Of a stretch of DNA of 64,000 nucleotides, positions 23,956 to 32,567 are shown piece after piece. The notes beneath the pieces are model-generated. The model was not told the DNA's origin and did no database searches. It saw only the letters and a program-made list of their open reading frames with translations. Position 1 is the stretch's first letter. Each line of letters opens with the position of its first letter. The stretch is from Chitinophaga oryziterrae (GTDB taxonomy: Bacteria > Bacteroidota > Bacteroidia > Chitinophagales > Chitinophagaceae). Location of the stretch: contig NZ_WRXO01000001.1 of assembly GCF_009758125.1 (NCBI RefSeq), forward strand, positions 1,736,001 to 1,800,000, read 5' to 3'. The position numbers and the translations under genes were made by a program.

Positions 23956-26352
23956 ATGTTCCGGAACTATCTGAAAACAGCCTTTCGTAATCTGACCAGG
24001 AATAAATTATTCTCCGGATTAAATATTATAGGGCTGGCTACAGGGATGGCCTGTAGTATTCTCATTTTTTTATGGGTACAGGACGAGCGGAGCTATGACA
24101 GGTTCAATACAAATGCTGCTCATATCTATCGCATTACATCACATGTAATGGATATGAATATGGCGATCACGCCCATTCCAATGAGTATAACAGCAAAGAA
24201 GGAGATTCCGGCTGTTAAAATGGCCACAACTATTGCTCCCTTAAAAAGTACTGTTACCATCGGTCATCAGAAGTTTGACGATAAGAATATCTTTTACGCA
24301 GATTCGAACTTCCTCAGAATGTTCAATTACCCGGTTGTTAAAGGAGATCCTGCTACCTTACTTACCAGTCCCGATGAAATAGTGATCACAGAAAGTGCCG
24401 CTAAGAAATATTTCGGAGGTATCGGAAATGCAATGGGGAAAGTGATTCGTTTAGAGAATAATGCGGGAGGTGTACCTATGACTTTGACAGTGAATGCTAT
24501 CCTGAAAGATATTCCGCATAACTCGCACCTGCAGTTCGATATGCTGTTGCCCAAACAACAATATGATAAGAAGAGGAACCCCAGCGAGATATGGGGGAAT
24601 TTTGATGTATACAGTTACCTGTGGATCGACGAACACGCAGATGGAAATCCTGCCGCCATCGCATCCCTGGAAAAGCAGGTAAATAGTATGCATGACCGCA
24701 ATGATAATTTTCACATAAAAAGTACGTATAATTTGCAGGCCCTTCCCGATATTCATCTGCAGCCCGGTTTATTTATGGATGTTGCGGGTGGAGGAAATAA
24801 GCAGTATGTGACTATTTTTTTATTGGTAGCCATATTTATTCTGTTGATTGCCTGTATTAACTTCATGAATTTATCTACAGCTATTTCAGGCCAGCGGGCG
24901 AAAGAAGTAGGGCTACGTAAAACAGTGGGAGCGCAACGTTTTCAATTGATACTCCAGTTTTTAAGCGAGTCATTATTATTATCGCTTGTTTCCCTGGTGA
25001 TCAGCATTGGCCTGGTCATATTATTGCTGCCTTTGTTTAATGCACTTGCTGCAAAATCCATTTCTATCAACCTTTTAAGTGTAAAAAATATAGGATTGCT
25101 CTTAGCTATTGCAGTGGCAGTGGGAGTGATCTCCGGAAGTTACCCCGCTCTTTTCCTGTCTTCTTTTAACCCGGTAAAGGTGTTGAAAGGAGTAAAGTAT
25201 TTGCATGGACGTACCAATTATTTCCGCAACGGACTGGTAGTATTGCAGTTCTCTATTTCAGTGATTTTAATCATCAGTACACTGGTAGTATTTAACCAGC
25301 TGCAGTACATCCGTCACCGTGATATCGGGTTTAATAAGGATAACCTGTTGTATACTAAAGTCCCTGATGCGGGCGACTTCAGTGCAAATTTCAGAGCCCT
25401 GAAAACGAAATTGAGTGAACAATCGCGGATCACTGACTATACACTGATCAGTCATTTGCCCACAGATCTGCAGACGGGGCAGAAGGTAACCTGGCCGGGT
25501 ATGGATCAGGAAACTTTATTCATTGCTCCGGAGATATGGGTTGATGAAAACTTTGTCCGTGTATTTGGAATGAAGCTGCTGGCTGGAAGATTTTTTCGGA
25601 AGGATGATATAGCAGATAGTAAGAATTATGTTGTGAATGAAACAGCGCTGAAGAAATTTAACATGGATGTTGCTACTGCAGTGGGTAAAAAGATAACAGT
25701 AGATGAGCGGGAAGGAGAGATTATCGGGATTGTGAAAGATTTCAATTTCAAACCTATACAACAGACCATCGAACCGCTTATACTTAGAACGTATGATGGC
25801 TATGCCAACGGTACTGCCGGCTTCATTGTTGTAAAAACCAGGACCGCAGGTATTGAGCGTAGCATGAGTGATGTCAGAAACATATTGCAACCTATATTTC
25901 CCGAATACCCCTTTTTACAGGGTTTTGTTGATGATGACCTGGGCCGCTTATACATCGCGGAGCAACGCATGGGTAAACTGTTTAACGTATTTTCTGTACT
26001 GTCTGTTATTATTTCCTGTCTTGGATTGTTTGGCCTTGCCACCTTCGCAACGCAAAAGCGTATCAAGGAGATCGGTGTGCGAAAAGTGCTGGGCGCCAGT
26101 GCGGCGGGTATTGTCGCAATGCTCTCAAAAGATTTCATCAAACTGGTAGCGGTGGCCCTGATCATCGCTTTTCCTGTTTCCTGGCTGGTCATGAACAAAT
26201 GGCTGGACAATTTCGCTTATCGCATTTCCATCAGCTGGTGGATGTTCCTCTTTGCTGGCATAATGGCCATTCTGATCGCATTCCTTTCTGTTAGTTATCA
26301 GTCAGTAAAAGCAGCATTGTCAAATCCGGTAAAAAGTTTACGATCTGAGTAA
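23956..26352 (+). CDS. FtsX/MacB-type ABC transporter permease
   Basis: 798 residues with the design of two MacB-like periplasmic domains and two FtsX cores. The first membrane segment lies near residues 20-40 (FSGLNIIGLATGMACSILIF), the first FtsX core around 280-410 (EVGLRKTVGAQR), and the second at the C-terminus around 680-790 (EIGVRKVLGASAAGIVAML). The E-x-G-[LV]-R-K-x-x-G-A motif is the FtsX coupling segment in both halves. No ATPase gene is adjacent, so it must use one encoded elsewhere, as is usual for the many such permeases in Chitinophaga. Substrate unknown. Confidence 0.92.
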   Translation: MFRNYLKTAFRNLTRNKLFSGLNIIGLATGMACSILIFLWVQDERSYDRFNTNAAHIYRITSHVMDMNMAITPIPMSITAKKEIPAVKMATTIAPLKSTVTIGHQKFDDKNIFYADSNFLRMFNYPVVKGDPATLLTSPDEIVITESAAKKYFGGIGNAMGKVIRLENNAGGVPMTLTVNAILKDIPHNSHLQFDMLLPKQQYDKKRNPSEIWGNFDVYSYLWIDEHADGNPAAIASLEKQVNSMHDRNDNFHIKSTYNLQALPDIHLQPGLFMDVAGGGNKQYVTIFLLVAIFILLIACINFMNLSTAISGQRAKEVGLRKTVGAQRFQLILQFLSESLLLSLVSLVISIGLVILLLPLFNALAAKSISINLLSVKNIGLLLAIAVAVGVISGSYPALFLSSFNPVKVLKGVKYLHGRTNYFRNGLVVLQFSISVILIISTLVVFNQLQYIRHRDIGFNKDNLLYTKVPDAGDFSANFRALKTKLSEQSRITDYTLISHLPTDLQTGQKVTWPGMDQETLFIAPEIWVDENFVRVFGMKLLAGRFFRKDDIADSKNYVVNETALKKFNMDVATAVGKKITVDEREGEIIGIVKDFNFKPIQQTIEPLILRTYDGYANGTAGFIVVKTRTAGIERSMSDVRNILQPIFPEYPFLQGFVDDDLGRLYIAEQRMGKLFNVFSVLSVIISCLGLFGLATFATQKRIKEIGVRKVLGASAAGIVAMLSKDFIKLVAVALIIAFPVSWLVMNKWLDNFAYRISISWWMFLFAGIMAILIAFLSVSYQSVKAALSNPVKSLRSE

Positions 26353-26360
26353 ATATTTTT

Positions 26361-26390
26361 TTTGTCGGATTTACTTTTCTCTTACATTTG
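26361..26390 (+). promoter_or_regulatory. Bacteroidota-type promoter (TTTG-N18-TACATTTG)
   Basis: TTTG at 26361-26364 and TACATTTG at 26383-26390 match the -33 and -7 elements with an 18-bp spacer, slightly shorter than the usual 19-21. The predicted start near 26397 lies just before the hairpin terminator at 26407-26440, so transcription from here would give an RNA of about 45 nt or, with read-through, the nuclease mRNA. Confidence 0.5.
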
Positions 26391-26406
26391 CTGAACAATA
26401 TTGAAG

Positions 26407-26440
26407 CAGCCCTGGTGAATCATCATCACGGGCTGTTTTT
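26407..26440 (+). terminator. Intrinsic terminator
   Basis: CAGCCC (26407-26412) pairs with GGGCTG (26430-26435), with a smaller inner stem GTGA/TCAC, followed by five T. It lies 55 bp after the stop of the ABC permease and is the likely terminator for it. Confidence 0.75.
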
Positions 26441-26512
26441 ATATTAACTCTCATTCGTTTTATCTCCTGTTGAACATAACTCGTTTTATTTTTTAATCAT
26501 TTAACTAATTAA

Positions 26513-27358
26513 ATGAAAGAGGAAGTTATGTCCCCAATACAGGGAAATAAATATGATAAGATTGTCAAAGAGAATATGGAATCTCTATTGCCTGTTGTTA
26601 TCAAAAATATATTAGATCTGGATATTTCTGATACTGAGGAAATTCCCGGAGAGCTGCAGTATACAAAGGAAAGAAAGCCAGATTTAATAAAGAAAGTCAC
26701 AGACCAAAATGATAATACGTTTGTACTCCATTTAGAGTGGCAAACTCAGAATGATAAAAACATGGTTTACCGCATGGCAGAGTATGCGGTGATGCTGCAA
26801 CGTAAATACCGTATACCTGTAAAGCAATACGTCATTTTTATTGGTAAAGGTAAAGTTACAATGTCTACAAATCTCGATTTTGAAAACTTAAAATTCTGGT
26901 ATCACATTCTTTCACTAAAAAATTTCGACTATAAATTTTTTCTGGAATCAGAAGACCCTGCAACAAAAATATTTGCAATTTTGGCTAATTTTGAAAAGGA
27001 TGGGGAAGACAAAGCAATAGCAAATATTTTGCAGGAAGTAAAGACATCCGCTGATGGAAACCTTCAGCAAAGCCACTTCTATAACCAGTTGAAGGTTTTA
27101 GGGAAACTTCGTAATGACAATATTAATCTTAAATTAAACAGCATGATATTATCAGTGGAAACATTTATAGAGGATGAAGACTATCTCAAGAATGTAGAAT
27201 CAGATATCATTTACAAGAGATGGGGAGAAATAGCGGAAGCAAAAGGGGAAGCAAAAGCCCAAAAAAAGATAGCAATAAATATGAAAGCGCTTGGGGTCGC
27301 AACTGAGTTGATTGCCCGGGCAACAAATATTCCTGTTGAAGAAATAGAGCTGTTGTAA
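26513..27358 (+). CDS. Rpn-type PD-(D/E)XK nuclease/putative transposase
   Basis: 281 residues. The N-terminal half carries the expected PD-(D/E)XK elements of the Rpn (PDDEXK_2) family: an acidic residue in RKPDLIKKV, then the E-x-Q in FVLHLEWQTQ, followed by a helix MVYRMAEYAVMLQRKY and the strand QYVIFIGKGK. Rpn proteins are DNA endonucleases linked to recombination and phage defence. The C-terminus has an AKGEAKAQKKIA helical module followed by a short TNIPVEEI tail. The gene is visibly AT-richer than its neighbours, which suggests horizontal origin. A decayed copy of its C-terminal part follows at 27376-27768. Confidence 0.75.
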   Translation: MKEEVMSPIQGNKYDKIVKENMESLLPVVIKNILDLDISDTEEIPGELQYTKERKPDLIKKVTDQNDNTFVLHLEWQTQNDKNMVYRMAEYAVMLQRKYRIPVKQYVIFIGKGKVTMSTNLDFENLKFWYHILSLKNFDYKFFLESEDPATKIFAILANFEKDGEDKAIANILQEVKTSADGNLQQSHFYNQLKVLGKLRNDNINLKLNSMILSVETFIEDEDYLKNVESDIIYKRWGEIAEAKGEAKAQKKIAINMKALGVATELIARATNIPVEEIELL

Positions 27359-27375
27359 GTAATCATATCTATCTC

Positions 27376-27768
27376 CTGAAACTTCGTAATTACAATGTTA
27401 ATCTTAAATTGAATACAATGCCAATAACAATGGAGATCCTTTTGAAGGATAAAGATTATCGTGCGAACGTAAAATTAGATACATATTATAAGATTGGTTA
27501 CGCAGATGGTAAAGCCGAAGCGAAAAAAGAGATGGCGATAAAGCTGAAGGAGGTGGGGCTCGTAACTGAGCAGATGTTAGATGACTATTTGAAGGTTAGA
27601 TATTTTCGCAAGAATCTAAGATTAGATATATTTTACGACATGGGCCACAGAGATGGTAAAACAGAGTTCCGAAAACATATGGCGAGAAAGATGAAGGGAC
27701 TCGGGTATGCAAACGATCTGACCGCCAAGGTAACAAATATTCCTGCCAGAAGAATAGCAAAGTATTAA
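27376..27768 (+). pseudogene. Truncated tandem copy of the Rpn-type C-terminal region
   Basis: The frame opens with LKLRNYNVNLKLN, clearly homologous to GKLRNDNINLKLN near residue 200 of the preceding gene, and closes with VTNIPARRI, matching ATNIPVEEI at its end. In between are two copies of a module Y-x-x-G-x-x-[DE]-GK-x-E-x-[KR]-K-x-x-A (YKIGYADGKAEAKKEMA and YDMGHRDGKTEFRKHMA) where the intact gene has one. No catalytic part is present and the only starts are TTG 27409 and ATG 27418. It is best seen as a duplicated and expanded tail, perhaps still expressed as a small protein of about 117 residues. Confidence 0.6.
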
Positions 27769-27817
27769 TTTCTCCGGTGCCAGGCAACTAAAAGTACACC
27801 AGAATAACTCATTAAAA

Positions 27818-27894
27818 GCTTCGGAAGATACATCTCTTCCGTTTATCCTCCGTAATTAACGAAAGATAAACGGAGGAGATGTATCTTCCGAAGC
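27818..27894. repeat. Long inverted repeat (30-bp arms)
   Basis: Left arm 27818-27847 and right arm 27865-27894 match at 29 of 30 positions, the one exception being a G-T wobble, around a 17-nt loop. The outer ends are GCTTCGGAAGATACATCTC and its complement. It lies 49 bp after the nuclease remnant and before the metal-efflux operon. It could be a transposon end pair, a bidirectional terminator or a substrate site for the nuclease. Neither flank shows a T-run. Confidence 0.8.
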
Positions 27895-27968
27895 CTTTCA
27901 GAGAGTCTTAAAGTATAATATTCATCAACGTTGCAATCTTTTATCCTCCTTTAAAGTACAGAATATTT

Positions 27969-27976
27969 TATATTTG
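27969..27976 (+). promoter_or_regulatory. Possible -7 box of the metal-efflux operon
   Basis: TATATTTG fits the Bacteroidota -7 consensus and sits 13 bp before the DUF6660 start codon, which would give a very short leader. No TTTG is found at the right distance upstream, so activation by a metal-responsive regulator or a chance match are both possible. Confidence 0.35.
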
Positions 27977-27989
27977 ACCCGGTTTGAAG

Positions 27990-28277
27990 ATGCTCACACT
28001 CATATTATCCATTTATGTACTGCTGATGGCAGTCATTCCCTGCTGCGCTTTCGATAAGTGTACTGCAGATCAGGAAATGGGTGCCGGCGGTCATAAAGAA
28101 CCACAAGGGAGCTGTTCTCCTTTTTACAGCTGCCATAGTTGCTCCGTTCCCGTAATCCTCGAAAAGCCATTACAGATGGCTGCCGTTGAAAGCACCAACG
28201 AACCACATTACGCAGCTTATCAACCGGCTACTCTCCAAAGCTTTAGCTTTTCCTGCTGGAACCCTCCACGGGCCTGA
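27990..28277 (+). CDS. DUF6660-like Cys/His-rich small exported protein
   Basis: 95 residues from ATG 27990; a TTG two codons earlier is possible. A signal-like hydrophobic segment (LTLILSIYVLLMAVIPC) is followed by a short mature part with many cysteines (PCCAFDKC, CSPFYSCHSC). Small proteins of this kind precede RND heavy-metal pumps in many Bacteroidota. They may bind metal in the periplasm, but no function is proven. It ends 44 bp upstream of the pump gene on the same strand. Confidence 0.75.
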   Translation: MLTLILSIYVLLMAVIPCCAFDKCTADQEMGAGGHKEPQGSCSPFYSCHSCSVPVILEKPLQMAAVESTNEPHYAAYQPATLQSFSFSCWNPPRA

Positions 28278-28321
28278 TCCCACATCGCAGGAATCATCTA
28301 TTACTCAATTAAATCAGTTGC

Positions 28322-31300
28322 ATGCTCGATAAGATCATCAGCTTTTCCATACGGAATAAGCTGGTCATAGCATTGTTTACACTGGTACTGATCATATGGG
28401 GAATCTCCAGTTTGAGAGGACTGCCCATCGATGCCGTACCCGATATAACAAATAACCAGGTACAGATCATTACTACCGCGCCTTCACAGGCTGCACAGGA
28501 TATTGAACGGCTGGTTACTTTCCCGGTAGAACAGTCCGTGGCGACTATCCCGGAAATTACAGAAGTACGTTCCTTCTCACGCTTTGGCCTTAGCGTGGTG
28601 ACCGTCGTGTTTGAAGATAAAACAGATGTGTACTGGGCCAGACAACAGGTGAGTGAACGCCTGGCATCTGTCCGGGAACAGATCCCGGCAGGAGTGGGGA
28701 ACCCTGAACTGGCACCGCTTACTACCGGACTGGGAGAGATTTACCAGTACGTAATTCATACCAAACCCGGCTACGAAAAGAAATACTCTGCCATGGACCT
28801 GCGTACTATACAGGACTGGATCGTGCGCAGACAGTTACTGGGCGTACCGGGAGTAGCAGACGTAAGTAGCTTGGGAGGATACCTCAAACAATACGAAATA
28901 GCCCTGGACCCGGAGAAACTCCGTAGCATGAACCTGGGTATCAGCGACGTATTTACCGCCCTGGAGAAAAACAACCAGAATACAGGCGGCGCTTATATAG
29001 ATAAAAGACCGAATGCCTATTTCATCAGGAGTGAAGGGCTGATCAGTCAACTGGATGATATCAGTAACATCGTGGTCAAAAGCAACCGCAATGGTATTCC
29101 CGTGCTGATTGCCAATGTTGGGAAAGTAAGCTTCGGACATGCCATCCGTTATGGGGCTATGACGCGGAATACCGAAGGTGAAAGGGTAGGCGCTATCGTG
29201 ATGATGCTGAAAGGGGCGAATTCCTCTGCTGTAATTGCCGATGTAAAAAAACGCATTACACAGATAGAAAAGACATTACCCGAAGGTGTGCTGATAGAAC
29301 CCTTCCTGGACCGTACAAAACTGGTGAACAATGCGATCGCGACAGTCACCCGTAACCTTGCAGAAGGGGCATTGATCGTCATCTTTGTACTGGTATTGCT
29401 GCTGGGCAACTTCCGGGCAGGACTGATAGTGGCCTCCGTAATCCCGCTGGCAATGTTGTTTGCGGTTTGCATGATGCGACTCTTCAACGTATCCGGTAAC
29501 CTGATGAGCCTGGGTGCTATAGATTTTGGATTGATAGTAGATGGCGCCGTGATTATCGTGGAAGCAACGATGCATCACCTCGGATTACGTAATACCGGTA
29601 ACAAACTTACCCAGAAAGAAATGGATGAGGAAGTATACCAGTCCGCCAGCCGTATACGTACTTCTGCAGCCTTCGGGGAAATCATCATATTGATCGTTTA
29701 TCTCCCCATTCTGGCCCTCGCGGGCATAGAAGGTAAAATGTTCCGTCCAATGGCACAAACGGTGGCATTTGCCATCGCAGGGGCCTTTATTTTATCGCTT
29801 ACCTATGTGCCAATGGTCAGCGCTTTGTTTTTGAACAAAAACATCTCTTCCAGACGTACCTTCTCCGATAAGATCATGGACTTCTTTTACCGGGTGTATA
29901 ACCCGCTGATCCGCTTTGCACTGCGTTTCAAAAAGAGTATCGTGATGTCGGCCATGATATTACTGGGCCTTAGCCTGCTACTGTTCAACCGGCTGGGGGC
30001 TGAGTTCATCCCCTCTTTAGACGAAGGCGATTTTGCTGTGGAAATGCGTGTATTAAAAGGCAGCAGCATGTCTGAAACAATTGCGGCTGCTGATAAAGCC
30101 GCAGGCATTATCTTAAAAACCTTCCCCAATGAAGTAAAAGAAGTGGTAGGCAAGATCGGAAGCGGGGAAATTCCTACAGATCCTATGCCTGTAGAAGCCT
30201 GCGATCTTATCGTGGTGTTGAAAAACAAAGCCACCGCTACGCCGGAACTGGCAGAAAGGATGTCCGCAGCGCTGGAAGAAATGCCCGGTGTTACCTTCGG
30301 TTTCCAGCAGCCGATTCAAATGCGCTTCAATGAACTGATGACCGGCGCCCGTCAGGACGTAGTGATAAAGATCTACGGAGAAGACCTGGACCTGTTAGCT
30401 GCTTATGCGCAAAAAGTAGGGGCAGTGGCGGGAAGGATCAAAGGTGCAAAAGACCTCTACGTAGAACAGGTAACAGGACTGCCACAAATCGTCATCAACT
30501 ACAAACGGGATCTGATAGCCCGCTTCGGACTAAACATTGAAGACATCAATGATGTCATCAACACCGCATTTGCAGGTAAAAGCGCCGGCATTGTATATGA
30601 GGGCGAAAAACGCTTCGACCTTGTCGTACGACTGGATAAGGAAAACCGCCAGTACCTGGATGATGTAAAAGGATTATACATCACCGCTCCCAATGGTGTG
30701 CAGGTGCCCATCACTGAGCTGGCAGACATAGAACTGAAAGTAGGGCCTAACCAGATACAGCGTGACGATGCCAAACGCCGCATCACCGTCGGCTTTAATG
30801 TCCGCGGCCGCGATGTGGAAAGTATCGTCAGCGAACTACAGCAGAAAATAACAGAGAAAGTAAAAATGTCGCCCGGTTATTACATCACCTACGGAGGAAC
30901 TTTTGAAAACCTGCAACAGGCAAGAACACGTTTAAAAGTGGCCGTTCCGGTAGCCCTGTTACTCATCTTCGTGTTACTCTACTTTACCTTCGGCTCTATC
31001 AAACAGGGGCTGCTGATTTATACCGCTATCCCGCTTTCTGCCATCGGCGGTATCATCGCGCTGTGGATAAGGGACATGCCTTTCAGTATCTCCGCCGCTG
31101 TAGGGTTCATTGCTTTATTTGGGGTAGCCGTACTAAACGGTATCGTATTAATAGCTGAATTCAACCGTCTGAAAAAAGAAGGACTTACCAGCCTGAAAGA
31201 GATTGTCCTGCAGGGAACACGTACCCGTTTACGCCCTGTAATCATGACTGCCACCGTAGCCTCCCTGGGATTCCTGCCAATGGCTTTGTCGCACGGCAGC

Positions 31301-31447
31301 GGGGCAGAAGTACAGAAACCGCTGGCCACTGTAGTCATCGGTGGATTGCTCACAGCTACCATCCTTACTTTACTGGTATTGCCCTGTCTTTATGTGTTAT
31401 CTGAAATGATTAAACCAACAAAAAATGAAACGCCTCATATACAGTAG
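28322..31447 (+). CDS. CzcA-type heavy-metal RND efflux pump
   Basis: 1041 residues, inner-membrane proton-driven pump with 12 segments. The proton-relay segment in TM4 reads DFGLIVDGAVIIVE, with the two Asp and the Glu of the CzcA (divalent cation) subgroup; copper and silver pumps (CusA) lack this form. The N-terminal hallmark PDITNNQVQI and the docking-domain region are normal. No TolC-like extension is fused at the C-terminus, and no outer-membrane factor is encoded in the operon, so an external one is required. Its stop overlaps the adaptor start by 23 bp. Confidence 0.95.
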   Translation: MLDKIISFSIRNKLVIALFTLVLIIWGISSLRGLPIDAVPDITNNQVQIITTAPSQAAQDIERLVTFPVEQSVATIPEITEVRSFSRFGLSVVTVVFEDKTDVYWARQQVSERLASVREQIPAGVGNPELAPLTTGLGEIYQYVIHTKPGYEKKYSAMDLRTIQDWIVRRQLLGVPGVADVSSLGGYLKQYEIALDPEKLRSMNLGISDVFTALEKNNQNTGGAYIDKRPNAYFIRSEGLISQLDDISNIVVKSNRNGIPVLIANVGKVSFGHAIRYGAMTRNTEGERVGAIVMMLKGANSSAVIADVKKRITQIEKTLPEGVLIEPFLDRTKLVNNAIATVTRNLAEGALIVIFVLVLLLGNFRAGLIVASVIPLAMLFAVCMMRLFNVSGNLMSLGAIDFGLIVDGAVIIVEATMHHLGLRNTGNKLTQKEMDEEVYQSASRIRTSAAFGEIIILIVYLPILALAGIEGKMFRPMAQTVAFAIAGAFILSLTYVPMVSALFLNKNISSRRTFSDKIMDFFYRVYNPLIRFALRFKKSIVMSAMILLGLSLLLFNRLGAEFIPSLDEGDFAVEMRVLKGSSMSETIAAADKAAGIILKTFPNEVKEVVGKIGSGEIPTDPMPVEACDLIVVLKNKATATPELAERMSAALEEMPGVTFGFQQPIQMRFNELMTGARQDVVIKIYGEDLDLLAAYAQKVGAVAGRIKGAKDLYVEQVTGLPQIVINYKRDLIARFGLNIEDINDVINTAFAGKSAGIVYEGEKRFDLVVRLDKENRQYLDDVKGLYITAPNGVQVPITELADIELKVGPNQIQRDDAKRRITVGFNVRGRDVESIVSELQQKITEKVKMSPGYYITYGGTFENLQQARTRLKVAVPVALLLIFVLLYFTFGSIKQGLLIYTAIPLSAIGGIIALWIRDMPFSISAAVGFIALFGVAVLNGIVLIAEFNRLKKEGLTSLKEIVLQGTRTRLRPVIMTATVASLGFLPMALSHGSGAEVQKPLATVVIGGLLTATILTLLVLPCLYVLSEMIKPTKNETPHIQ

Positions 31448-32564
31448 CTTATTTTTTATCATCACCGCCTGCGGGAGTAAAACCCCAAAAGCAGAAGCGC
31501 CTCATGAAGAAGGAGCTTCCTCCATAGTTGAATTAACATCCGCTCAATATACCAATGCCGGTATAACAACCGGTAAAATCGGATTAAAGCAGATCAGCAG
31601 TAATATCAAAGCCAACGGGAAACTGGATGTTCCACCGCAAAGCCTGATTACCATTGCAGCTCCTTTTGGGGCATTTATTAAGAATACAGAACTGCTGCAG
31701 GGCTCTCTGATAAAAAAAGGCGAGGTTGTTGCTACGCTGCAACACCCGGACCTGATCCAGTTGCAACAGGACTACCTGGAGAATAAAAGCCAGGAAGAAT
31801 ACCTGCAGGCGGATTATGAACGGGAAACCTCGCTGGCAAAAGAAAATGTGAACGCGAAAAAAGTATATGAGCAGTCGAAGGCAAACTATTTCTCTTTAAT
31901 GGCAAAGATCAATGGCCTTAAAGAAAAACTAAAACTGCTGAATATTGATATGAAAGCATTGGACGCGGGAAAAATACAAAGCATTATTTCCCTGTATAGC
32001 CCCATCACAGGCTATGTTACAGAAGTGAACACCAATGTAGGCGCTTTTGTAAACCCCAGTGACAAGCTGTTTGAAATCGTGAATACGGAACACCTGCATG
32101 CTGAATTAACCGTCTTTGAAAGAGACCTGCCCAAACTGAAAGAAGGACAACGGGTACGTTTCACACTGGCGAATGAAAGTAAACAGCGCACAGCAAAAGT
32201 ACACCTGATAGGCCGGCAGATCAGTGATGAACGTACGGTGCAGGTACATTGCCACCTGGATAATGAAGACAAACAACTACTACCTGGTATGTACCTGACA
32301 GCCTGGATAGAAACAGGAAACGCTATGGTAGATGCCTTGCCTGATGAAGCCATTGTACAGTTCGAGGACAAACCTTACATTTTTATTGAGAAAGGACAAT
32401 ATCAGTATGAAATGATAGCTGTTGAAAAGGGTAGCAGTGAATTGGGGTTCACAGAGATTATGTTACCGCAGGGCTTTGATAAATTAAATACGAAGGTAGT
32501 TTTGAAAGGCGCTTATGCCTTATATTCGAAGATGAAAAATAGTGAAGAAGAGGAAGAACATTAA
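31425..32564 (+). CDS. RND efflux periplasmic adaptor lipoprotein (CzcB/CusB-like)
   Basis: 379 residues. A lipoprotein signal peptide ends at the lipobox ITAC-G (residues 13-17). Then come a barrel-sandwich/lipoyl half (TIAAPFGAFIKNTELLQGSL), a helical hairpin (QQDYLENKSQEEYLQADYERE), the second lipoyl half (ISLYSPITGYVTEVNTNVGA), a beta-barrel and a membrane-proximal domain. It joins the pump to an outer-membrane channel. No metal-binding Met/His N-terminal extension is seen. Translationally linked to the pump by a 23-bp overlap and to the ATPase by a 3-bp gap. Confidence 0.93.
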   Translation: MKRLIYSSLFFIITACGSKTPKAEAPHEEGASSIVELTSAQYTNAGITTGKIGLKQISSNIKANGKLDVPPQSLITIAAPFGAFIKNTELLQGSLIKKGEVVATLQHPDLIQLQQDYLENKSQEEYLQADYERETSLAKENVNAKKVYEQSKANYFSLMAKINGLKEKLKLLNIDMKALDAGKIQSIISLYSPITGYVTEVNTNVGAFVNPSDKLFEIVNTEHLHAELTVFERDLPKLKEGQRVRFTLANESKQRTAKVHLIGRQISDERTVQVHCHLDNEDKQLLPGMYLTAWIETGNAMVDALPDEAIVQFEDKPYIFIEKGQYQYEMIAVEKGSSELGFTEIMLPQGFDKLNTKVVLKGAYALYSKMKNSEEEEEH

Positions 32565-32567
32565 ACT

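Noticed and set aside
23956..26352. ABC permease as a further member of the TetR regulon
   Set aside because: No TACC-N4-GGTA site is present before its start; the nearest operator (23782) is 160 bp away and centred on the TetR promoter.
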